Shown here: positions 26,801 to 34,238 of the stretch, in pieces
How the letters are laid out: each line of letters starts with the position of its first letter
How positions within the stretch are numbered: position 1 is the first letter of the stretch
NCBI RefSeq assembly: GCF_014202115.1
Contig: NZ_JACHFW010000016.1
Coordinates: 1 to 64,000 of the forward strand
Source of the DNA: Catenibacillus scindens
Lineage (GTDB): Bacteria > Bacillota > Clostridia > Lachnospirales > Lachnospiraceae
Direction: 5' to 3'
DNA: 64,000 nt
Translations under genes and position numbers: made by a program
The notes under the pieces: model-generated
What the model was told of the DNA's origin: nothing
Seen by the model: the letters and a program-made list of their open reading frames with translations, nothing else
Databases searched by the model: none

Positions 26801-26930
26801 TTGTCATCGGATGTGGAAAGATTCCTTTCCCGTCCGATGACCGCGATTCCCCGCGCATCTCGCGGCTTTGCCCCGCGATAGTTTCCGATTTTACTTTACT
26901 TGGCACGCAGCGCCCATCCGGGCAAATCAC
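26801..26930. repeat. Terminator-associated intergenic repeat, copy 2
   Basis: Hairpin TCATCGGA..GAAAG / CTTTC..TCCGATGA (26803-26839), then CGCGATTCC, CGCGCATCTCGCGG and CCCGCGATAG. It matches 15931-16055 in order and much of the sequence. An open frame across it (26769-26957, minus) is not a gene. Confidence 0.5.
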
Positions 26931-26932
26931 AC

Positions 26933-26965
26933 AAAAAGGAAGGGCCCCGCATAACACGGAGCCCC
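26933..26965 (-). terminator. Terminator of the sugar ABC permease pair
   Basis: Minus-strand stem GGGGCTCCG / CGGGGCCCT (with G-U pairs) followed by TCCTTTTT, 27 bases after the permease stop. Confidence 0.75.
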
Positions 26966-26991
26966 ATTTTGTTACCCAAAAAAGGATCGGA

Positions 26992-27888
26992 TCATTCTTT
27001 TACACCACCGATGGCAATACCTTTTACAAAGTATTTCTGGAAGAATGGGTAGAGGACCATAATAGGTACAACACCCACAACTGCCATTGCCATACGGATA
27101 CCGGTACTTGGCATTTCCTGAGTAACTGTTACAGAAGAACTCATGGAAGCCAGTGCCTTAATGTTAGACAGAATATTGTTCAGCAACTGCTGTAAGCTGT
27201 ATAAATGGTTATCTGTAATGTAGTACAAACCATTCATCCAGTCGTTCCAGTAGCCGATACCGATCATCAGACCGATGGTTGCCATAATTGGCAGAGACAG
27301 GGGAAGAACAATCTTACGGTAGATCAGAAGTTCTCCAGCGCCGTCAATCTTTGCGGCCTCAATGAGAGCCGGATGGATATTACTCTTGAAGTTAGAACGG
27401 AGAATCATAATATAGAAACCGTTCATTAACAGTGTCGGGAAAAGTAAAGCAAAAATTGTGTTCTTTACATGGAAGATCTGGGTCCACATGATGTAGGAAG
27501 GTACCAGACCACCGTTAAACAGCATGGTAAAGAATACATAGAATGTCATTACTTTTCTTCTTGGATAATCGCTTCTGGAAAGTGGGTACGCAAGCATAGG
27601 AGCCACAATCAGAGCGATGATTGTACCAACGATTGTTACAAGGAAAGTAATACCATAAGCGCGGAAAATGTTTTCCGCATTGGATACAAACAGATATTCA
27701 TATGCATAGCCGCTGAATACTCTCGGGAAGAAGGAATAACCATCTACAAGAAGTACGCTCTCGTCAGTTACAGAGGACATAACCAGCAGAAGGAACGGTA
27801 ATACCGCTGCTAACATAAGAATAAACAATACAACGTTACAGATAATCTGGAAAATAATCTCGCCTTTTCCTTTAACACTTGATTCCAT
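26992..27888 (-). CDS. Sugar ABC transporter permease (YtcP/LplC-like)
   Basis: 298 residues with six membrane helices, the inner-membrane half of a CUT1-type sugar importer. The ATPase-contact EAA loop is 'EAAKIDGAGELLIYRKIVLPLSLP'. The C-terminal 'YPFFQKYFVKGIAIGGVKE' is the YtcP-type ending. It pairs with the next permease (20 bases upstream) and the lipoprotein at 29782. No ATPase gene lies in the locus, so a shared MsmX-type ATPase encoded elsewhere is expected. Confidence 0.93.
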   Translation of the reverse strand: MESSVKGKGEIIFQIICNVVLFILMLAAVLPFLLLVMSSVTDESVLLVDGYSFFPRVFSGYAYEYLFVSNAENIFRAYGITFLVTIVGTIIALIVAPMLAYPLSRSDYPRRKVMTFYVFFTMLFNGGLVPSYIMWTQIFHVKNTIFALLFPTLLMNGFYIMILRSNFKSNIHPALIEAAKIDGAGELLIYRKIVLPLSLPIMATIGLMIGIGYWNDWMNGLYYITDNHLYSLQQLLNNILSNIKALASMSSSVTVTQEMPSTGIRMAMAVVGVVPIMVLYPFFQKYFVKGIAIGGVKE

Positions 27889-27908
27889 ATTCTATATGCC
27901 CTCCTTTC

Positions 27909-29264
27909 CTAGAACATTGCGTTTTCGTTGTCGATCTTACGCACGATGCCGTTGGCAACTAATACGACTACAAAACCGACAACAGACTGGTACGCGCTGG
28001 CTGCGGATGCCATTGCGATGTTGTTTAACTGTAACAGGCTTCGGTATACATATGTATCAATGGTCTGCGTTACCGAGTATAGGGCACCGGAATCCATAGG
28101 CACCTGATAGAACAGACCGAAATCGGAGTAGAAAATACGTCCGATACTCATTGTTACCAATGTAATGATTGATGGTTTCAGTAATGGCACGGTAATACGT
28201 GTGATCTGCTGCCAGCGGTTCGCGCCGTCCACATAGGCGGCCTCGTAAAGGCTCTTGTCAATGCTGACAATGGCAGACAGATAAATAATGGAGTTATAAC
28301 CAAGACCCTTCCACAGGTTTACAAAGGTTAATATGAACGGCCAGTATATCTTCGTATTATAGAAGTTTATCTCATTGCCTTCTCCAAGGATACCTTTGTT
28401 AATAAGACCAGCCTCGTTGCTCAGGAACGCGAATACGATGTAAGCAACGATGATGATGGAAATCAACTGCGGCAACAGGATTGTTGTCTGGTACAGCTTC
28501 TGGAGCTTTTTGGAAAATACTTCGCTTAAAAAGATACCAACAATAATACCAAGCAGGTTACCAAGGATGATGAACGCCACATTGTAAAGAATGGTGTTAC
28601 GTGTCATAACCCAGGCATCTGATGATGAGAACAGGTATGTGAAGTTGCTAAATCCTACCCATTCACTGTTCATAATACCCACGCTGTAATCTACTCTCTT
28701 GAAAGCGATGAAGATACCAACCAGCGGGAAGTAGTTGTTGATCAGGAAGTAAATACATCCCGGCATAATCATGAAGTCCAGAGGACTGAGAACTTTATTC
28801 TTATAAAGAATATGGAAGCCTCTGGCGATGGTGATCACTGCGATCAGTGCCAACAGCCATGCTGCGTAGGATGTTCCAGCGTTTCTGGCATCTGCCATAA
28901 TGTACTGAACCTGCATGGTAAACAGTACGGAGAAAAGCAGCTCCAGGATACCACCTAAGATAATAAGGAAACCAGCCAGACGGATCTTTTTGATCTTCGG
29001 GAAGACAAGTGCGAACACAATGGAGAGTACCGCAGCAGCGATAAACGCTATCAGCAGCCACTGGGACGCAATGACAACCTCGCCGTCCTGGACGGAGGTT
29101 CCTGTGATGAACTGCAGACCGCTCACTGTCCACTGTACACGGTGGTAAGTATAGTGGGCGAACGGAAGCAGGAAGCACAGAACAGAAAGAATGGAAAGTA
29201 TGATAACATCCCATAGGATCTTGCCCTGTACCGGAAGCAAAGTTTTTTTCGTTTTCGTTTCCAA
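27909..29264 (-). CDS. Sugar ABC transporter permease (LplB-like) with an extra N-terminal membrane domain
   Basis: 451 residues from a TTG at 29264, which has AAGGGG eight bases upstream; an earlier TTG at 29291 has no ribosome site. The core from about 160 is a standard permease ('NYFPLVGIFIAFKRVDYSVG', EAA loop 'EAAYVDGANRWQQITRITVPLLKP'). Residues 20-150 add about four further helices not found in ordinary LplB proteins of about 300 residues. The C-terminus 'GIVRKIDNENAMF' is typical. Forms a heterodimer with the YtcP-like permease. Confidence 0.9.
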   Translation of the reverse strand: METKTKKTLLPVQGKILWDVIILSILSVLCFLLPFAHYTYHRVQWTVSGLQFITGTSVQDGEVVIASQWLLIAFIAAAVLSIVFALVFPKIKKIRLAGFLIILGGILELLFSVLFTMQVQYIMADARNAGTSYAAWLLALIAVITIARGFHILYKNKVLSPLDFMIMPGCIYFLINNYFPLVGIFIAFKRVDYSVGIMNSEWVGFSNFTYLFSSSDAWVMTRNTILYNVAFIILGNLLGIIVGIFLSEVFSKKLQKLYQTTILLPQLISIIIVAYIVFAFLSNEAGLINKGILGEGNEINFYNTKIYWPFILTFVNLWKGLGYNSIIYLSAIVSIDKSLYEAAYVDGANRWQQITRITVPLLKPSIITLVTMSIGRIFYSDFGLFYQVPMDSGALYSVTQTIDTYVYRSLLQLNNIAMASAASAYQSVVGFVVVLVANGIVRKIDNENAMF

Positions 29265-29715
29265 AACCTTATCCCCTTTCTTAGATAACAATGATTTTGT
29301 TATAGTTTATCTATTTTTTAGATTTATTACATCTTTTCTCGTAACTTATTTATGCAATTTGTCCTCCTTATTTTTTGCATTTTCCCACTCTGCCTCGAAA
29401 AAGCGGCAAAATATCATTAATATTTTTATAAATATTTTAATATTGCTCTTTTTTATTTCTTTATGAGAAACAAAAAACATTTTTTCACAGGGGATTTCGG
29501 AGGAAAACTTTAATAATTTTCGCCAATTTTTCCCACCTTTTATTGACTTTTAGTTCAAACCAGCCTAAAGAGGTTCATAATTGATATATATACTTTTCCC
29601 TTTTTTTCAAAAATGTATAAAAACGGCAACTTATTTATGAATATTTCTTTTTCCTTTGTAAAATTTGCGCAAGCATTCCATATTACGGCTCCTGATTGGC
29701 AAAATGCCCATAAAA
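29265..29715. other. AT-rich leader between the lipoprotein terminator and the permease genes
   Basis: No gene. The sequence is AT-rich with T-tracts and no convincing promoter; a weak TTTACA-17-CATAAA exists on the minus strand near 29636-29664. Permease expression may come from read-through of the terminator at 29716-29751, which would lower it relative to the lipoprotein. Confidence 0.4.
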
Positions 29716-29751
29716 TCGCAAAAAGGGTATGGCAAAATGCCATACCCTTTT
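29716..29751 (-). terminator. Terminator or attenuator after the solute-binding lipoprotein
   Basis: Near-perfect stem AAAAGGGTATGGCA / TGCCATACCCTTTT (29720-29751) followed by TTTTTGCG on the minus strand. It lies within the operon, so partial read-through would set the binding-protein to permease ratio. Confidence 0.8.
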
Positions 29752-29781
29752 ATATAAGACCCTATCTGATCCTGTTTTTGA

Positions 29782-31533
29782 TTATTCAGCAGCAGATTCT
29801 GTCTCAGCTACAGCCTCTGTATCTGCCACAGCTTCTGTGTCAGCAGCAGCGTCAGTATCTGCCACAGCTTCTGTATCAGCGGCAGCCTCTGTATCTGTGG
29901 AACCGGCAGATGCTGTGCCGCCATTGCCCTCAGCAAGCCACTCGTCTAACTGAGTCTGATACAGATCAATAACATCCTGGATGCCTGCGGAGTCAAGAGC
30001 AGCAAGGAACTGATCATAAACTTCCGGATCGGAGATACCGCTGTCGATACCTGCCTGATACTGTCCGAGAACATTGGAGATTGCGGAAAGCTGAGTGGAA
30101 ACTTCAGTTGTGTCAGCAGCGAAACCGAAGTATGCGCTGTAACCGATATTATCCATCTGCTCTTTCGCTTCTTCACGGATGCTCGGATCCTGTCCTTCCC
30201 ATGGACGAACAAGGAACTGGTTGCCGTAAAGGAAGTCTACTGTATGGTAAGCAGCGTTATTGGAATCTTCGCCTTCTACAAAGTGTGCAAGTCCATCATC
30301 GCCAACAGTATAGTTTACATCCTCAATACCCCATGCAAGGAGGTTGCAGATACGCTCATCTGTGTACATCATGTTCATAAATTCGATCGCTGCTTCCGGC
30401 TCTGTTGCAGAAGAAGGAACAGTCCATACGAATTTTGTACAGTTAGATGTAGACATCATAGGTTCTTTTACTAAAACACAAGTCATCGGCATACCACAGG
30501 AGTCTGACTTGGAAGTTTCTACACCGATCTCACTCATGGAGAAGTAGGAGAAAGCAACGTTGGATTTTACAAGCTGCTCTGCCTGCTCCTGGTTTGTTGT
30601 GGAGTCTTTGTATACATAACCTTTTTCATACCAGTCATGCATCTTCTCGTACATTGCCCGATACTGGTCGGAGGCGAAGTTGTTCTGCACTGTAGGATCG
30701 CTTCCGTCAGGGTTGATGGCGATAATCTTATTCAGGTCGCCTAACTGGTCATACGTCTGGGCATCAGCAAATGTATCTGTAGCCAGATAGTATCCGCCGA
30801 GAGCCATTGTGTTTCCGGCTGCGTCGGAAGGAACGATGCAGGACAGCTGTTTCCACTTGTCGCTGCTATGTACAGCCTCAAGGATAGCTTCATAGTCGTC
30901 CATGCTCTTCATGTTCTGAGCCTGCTCAAGAAGTCCCAGATCCTCAAGGACATCCGTACGCATAACAATATAAACGCTTGTTACAAGAGAACGGTAAGTG
31001 GTTACACCGTATACTTTGCCGCCTAAGGTTGTACCTTTGATCAGATCACCTACAGTGTCAAGAACACCCTGGCCATATTCCGGAAGAAGATCCGTAATAT
31101 CCATCAGCTGTCCCTGGGCAGCCATGTTCTGGAAAGAAGCGGAGCCGGATGGCATGGTTACCATCAGGTCTACTTTTTCACTGGATGAAGTCTTTAAGTT
31201 CACCTGCTGTTCGTAGTTACCAGTCTCGATCATCTCGATGTTCACATGAACATTGATCTCATTTTCAGTAATCTCGTTAATAGCATCCTCCACAGCCTGA
31301 AGGCCTGTAGGGATCGGTCCCATGGACAGATATAACATGTTCACCTCACGAATATCTTCCAGTTCGCCGTCATCGGCTGCTGCTGCGTCGCCGCCGTTTG
31401 CCGCATCTTCGCCGGAGCCTGTAGTATCCGCTGCTCCGCTGTTGCCGCCGCCGCTCTCGCTGTTACCGCAGGCAGCTGCTGTGGAAAGCACAAGGCAAAG
31501 TGCTGCAAAAAAAGCAATAAGTCTTTTTTTCAT
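29782..31533 (-). CDS. Extracellular solute-binding lipoprotein of the sugar importer
   Basis: 583 residues. The signal peptide 'MKKRLIAFFAALCLVLSTAA' with lipobox Cys at 22 (TAAAC) shows a lipid-anchored surface protein. The mature part is the two-lobe YtcQ/LplA-type solute-binding fold ('LYLSMGPIPTGLQAVEDAINE'). It ends in an unusual tail (about 540-583): an acidic tandem repeat of the hexapeptide Glu/Asp-Ala-Ala/Val-Ala-Asp/Glu-Thr, five to six copies, encoded by 18-base DNA repeats (29785-29910). It is the first gene of the importer, divergent from the AraC-GH39 regulators. Substrate is unknown; the GH39 neighbours suggest a xylose-containing or related oligosaccharide. Confidence 0.92.
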   Translation of the reverse strand: MKKRLIAFFAALCLVLSTAAACGNSESGGGNSGAADTTGSGEDAANGGDAAAADDGELEDIREVNMLYLSMGPIPTGLQAVEDAINEITENEINVHVNIEMIETGNYEQQVNLKTSSSEKVDLMVTMPSGSASFQNMAAQGQLMDITDLLPEYGQGVLDTVGDLIKGTTLGGKVYGVTTYRSLVTSVYIVMRTDVLEDLGLLEQAQNMKSMDDYEAILEAVHSSDKWKQLSCIVPSDAAGNTMALGGYYLATDTFADAQTYDQLGDLNKIIAINPDGSDPTVQNNFASDQYRAMYEKMHDWYEKGYVYKDSTTNQEQAEQLVKSNVAFSYFSMSEIGVETSKSDSCGMPMTCVLVKEPMMSTSNCTKFVWTVPSSATEPEAAIEFMNMMYTDERICNLLAWGIEDVNYTVGDDGLAHFVEGEDSNNAAYHTVDFLYGNQFLVRPWEGQDPSIREEAKEQMDNIGYSAYFGFAADTTEVSTQLSAISNVLGQYQAGIDSGISDPEVYDQFLAALDSAGIQDVIDLYQTQLDEWLAEGNGGTASAGSTDTEAAADTEAVADTDAAADTEAVADTEAVAETESAAE

Positions 31534-31583
31534 TGTAAACGTCCTCCTTTTCTAAATTGTTTACGAATTTATTTTATACAGCT

Positions 31584-31745
31584 TATCCACTAAAAACATC
31601 TAAAAATACCTACATTTTGTTCAGGTTGTCCATGTGTTTTTTTAATTCCGCCTTTTTTCGACGTTCTTCTCCCGGGTTTTTGTTAAGATTTAGTAAAAAA
31701 TATTAAGATTTTTATCATTGCTTTTTGCACAGGTATCCACTAAAA
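31584..31745. promoter_or_regulatory. Divergent control region of the sugar locus
   Basis: The 12-base motif TATCCACTAAAA occurs at 31584-31595 and 31734-31745, exactly 150 bases apart. On the plus strand TTGCTT (31718-31723), 17 bases, TAAAAT (31741-31746) may be the promoter of the first AraC gene. TTAAGATTT repeats at 31683 and 31703, a 20-base period just upstream, the spacing typical for AraC-family dimers. On the minus strand TATAAA (31578-31573) is a likely -10 for the lipoprotein gene. Binding is inferred. Confidence 0.5.
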
Positions 31746-31779
31746 TAATAAGTAAATATTTGATGGAGGTATTTTCTTT

Positions 31780-34224
31780 ATGAAAAATATACATACAACG
31801 GCTCCCATAGAGAAAATTTATACCGGAATTATCACATCACAGGCAAAATTGTACAATAACACATACAGTTTTCTGTCTTTACTTGACGGAGAAATGACGC
31901 TGACAAGGGACGGACAGGCTCTCAGAGGCAGCGGGGGAACCGTATTTTTTCTGCCTCCGGGCAGTGAGGCCGAACTGACAACGGAAGATTCCGCCATTTT
32001 TTTCATTGTATCCTTTGATTACCTCTTTACCGAAAACCTTCTTGGATATCACGCCTATGAAAAAATCGCCCTGGATGGCATTCCCCGGCGCCCGGGGGGA
32101 GATTCCTCCCTGATTCAGTACCTGGCCGCGGTAGCCTCCATCTACTTAGACGAATCCAACAAAAGCCCTCTGGCCCTGGGCGCGTGCGCCCTGTCCTTTT
32201 TTCACTACCTGGGTCTTTACTATATAGAAGAAGCCCAATCTCAGCGTTCCCGGCAACTGTCCCCGCGGCAGTATGCCCACCTGACGAAGATGAAAGAATA
32301 TATCCACACCCACTATACTCAACCGATCACACTCTCGGATCTGGCCACCCAATTTGATATGACGCCCCAGTACACCGCTACTTTCTTTAAAAACACCGCT
32401 GGCGAGACTGTTTTGGAGTATCTGGCCAAAATCCGCCTTAACAAGGCGGCGGACTATATTCTTTATTCTGATGAGACACCCTTTTACATTGCCGCAGCCA
32501 CCGGTTTTCCCAATTTAAACGCCTTCATCAAAGCCTTTTCCGGACGCTTTCAAATGACACCGGACCAGTGGCGCCAGATCCACCCAAAGCCGGAATTTAA
32601 AGTGACCCTTGGCAATATATTGTGGTTTCAGCCGGACAATCTGGCTAAAGACTATATTGATAATTATGTTCCCCTGCGCCCTGTAAGCCCTATCGTTTCC
32701 AATGAGCGGGGAGAAGCTAAAACCTACAAAATTACTGTTACTCAGGGAGAGTTTTTCTCTCCGCCATGGACGTACCTTATAAACCTTGGCTATGTCCAGA
32801 GTTTTTCCCACGGAGATTACCGCAGACAACTGTCTTCCATTCAAAACACCATCCACTTTACCTATGGACGTATCCTGCGCCCATTTGATATTGTGACCCC
32901 CATCACTGTAGATGGACAGCAGCTTTACGATTTCAGCAAAATTTTCCGGGTACTGGACTTTCTCAAAGAAATACAGCTCCTGCCTTTTATCGAACTTGGA
33001 AACAAGCGGGGCAAAATCAATATCAATTCCTGGGAGCGTATTGATTTTAAAGTCCGTGAAGACTCTGCTGACTACTATGAGGATTTATTTAAAATTTTGC
33101 CGGCTTTTCTCTGTCAATGTATTAACCGGTATGGCATGGAGGCTGTGGGACAGTGGTGTTTTGAACTTTGGACGGAACACAGCGATATGGACAGTGACCT
33201 TGTATCCCCTTCCGTCTATGCCCAATATTTTTCCAGGGTGTACACCATTATTAAGCAGATTATCCCCCAATGCAGGGTAGGCGGCCCGGGATATAACACA
33301 TACGCGCCCCTGTCCCACTTTGAGCAGATTATGTCAGAGGTTTCAGCCTCAGGCGCTCTCCCGGACTTTATTTCCGCATACATATACCCGTATGTTTTAA
33401 AAGACAGTGAGGAGATCACTACCGTCGGCGCTGAAACTCCTATCCTCTCCCCCGATCCGGAAATTTATAAGCGGCGGCTTTTAAAAGTTCACGATTTCTG
33501 CCAGACTTACTATCCGCAGATTCCCGACCTGATTATTACAGAGTATGGCTGTGAGGTATCTTCCCGGAATTTTATTAACGACTCCATTTATCAAGCCACA
33601 TTTATCGCCAAATTTAATCTGGACGGTTTCTCTCTGGCCCACGGATTTGGTTATTGGCTCCTCTCTGATATTTCACTGGAATATCGGGACTCTAACCAGA
33701 TACTTTTCGGAGGAAACGGACTTGTAAATCGCAATGGAATTTATAAACCTGGTTTCCATACTTTTCGTTTTCTCACAGGACTTGGCAACAGAATGATCGC
33801 TTCAGGACCGGAGTATATTATGACAAGGCTTGGCAACGGCCAGCTTTCCCTGCTTGTATACAATTACGCTCACCTCCGCGAGGATTTTTGTCAAAACAAC
33901 ACAAGCTACGCTTCCCTGAAAAATCCTACGGCGGTCTTTTTCCCAATGGAGCCCAGGGATATTATTTTTACCCTTGAAAAACTCCCTCCGGGGAACTGGC
34001 GTATCCGCCATTATACGATCAACAATGATCACGGGAATCTCCTTAATGAATGGATACGGCTGGGCGCCCCGGAAAACCTGTCCCGGAGTGACATTGATTA
34101 TCTCCAGGCCGTATCCTGGCCACATCAGGAAATGTACTACAAGGAAACAGAAGGCACTCTGGAAATTTCATGCCACCTCGCCCCCCAGGAAGTCGGCCTC
34201 TACATTATTGAGCATATTATTTAA
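31780..34224 (+). CDS. AraC-family regulator fused to a GH39 glycosidase-like domain (catalytic residues kept)
   Basis: 814 residues. N-terminal cupin-like sugar-binding domain (1-120), AraC helix-turn-helix pair (about 171-268, 'ITLSDLATQFDMTPQYTATFF' and 'PFYIAAATGFPNLNAFIKAF'), then a long GH39-type region (about 300-814). The acid/base position is Glu466 in FELWTEHSD and the nucleophile position Glu588 in IITEYGCE, so both glutamates are present. No signal peptide; a cytoplasmic glycan-sensing regulator or a regulator that also hydrolyses its ligand. It diverges from the importer and is followed 14 bases later by its paralogue. Confidence 0.85.
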   Translation: MKNIHTTAPIEKIYTGIITSQAKLYNNTYSFLSLLDGEMTLTRDGQALRGSGGTVFFLPPGSEAELTTEDSAIFFIVSFDYLFTENLLGYHAYEKIALDGIPRRPGGDSSLIQYLAAVASIYLDESNKSPLALGACALSFFHYLGLYYIEEAQSQRSRQLSPRQYAHLTKMKEYIHTHYTQPITLSDLATQFDMTPQYTATFFKNTAGETVLEYLAKIRLNKAADYILYSDETPFYIAAATGFPNLNAFIKAFSGRFQMTPDQWRQIHPKPEFKVTLGNILWFQPDNLAKDYIDNYVPLRPVSPIVSNERGEAKTYKITVTQGEFFSPPWTYLINLGYVQSFSHGDYRRQLSSIQNTIHFTYGRILRPFDIVTPITVDGQQLYDFSKIFRVLDFLKEIQLLPFIELGNKRGKININSWERIDFKVREDSADYYEDLFKILPAFLCQCINRYGMEAVGQWCFELWTEHSDMDSDLVSPSVYAQYFSRVYTIIKQIIPQCRVGGPGYNTYAPLSHFEQIMSEVSASGALPDFISAYIYPYVLKDSEEITTVGAETPILSPDPEIYKRRLLKVHDFCQTYYPQIPDLIITEYGCEVSSRNFINDSIYQATFIAKFNLDGFSLAHGFGYWLLSDISLEYRDSNQILFGGNGLVNRNGIYKPGFHTFRFLTGLGNRMIASGPEYIMTRLGNGQLSLLVYNYAHLREDFCQNNTSYASLKNPTAVFFPMEPRDIIFTLEKLPPGNWRIRHYTINNDHGNLLNEWIRLGAPENLSRSDIDYLQAVSWPHQEMYYKETEGTLEISCHLAPQEVGLYIIEHII

Positions 34225-34238
34225 GGAGTCTTTATTAT

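Noticed and set aside
26769-26957. Minus-strand open frame over an intergenic repeat
   Set aside because: Coincides with a noncoding repeat and a terminator.
29785-29913. Possible CRISPR array at the lipoprotein end
   Set aside because: The 18-base units code for a continuous hexapeptide repeat and have no spacers.
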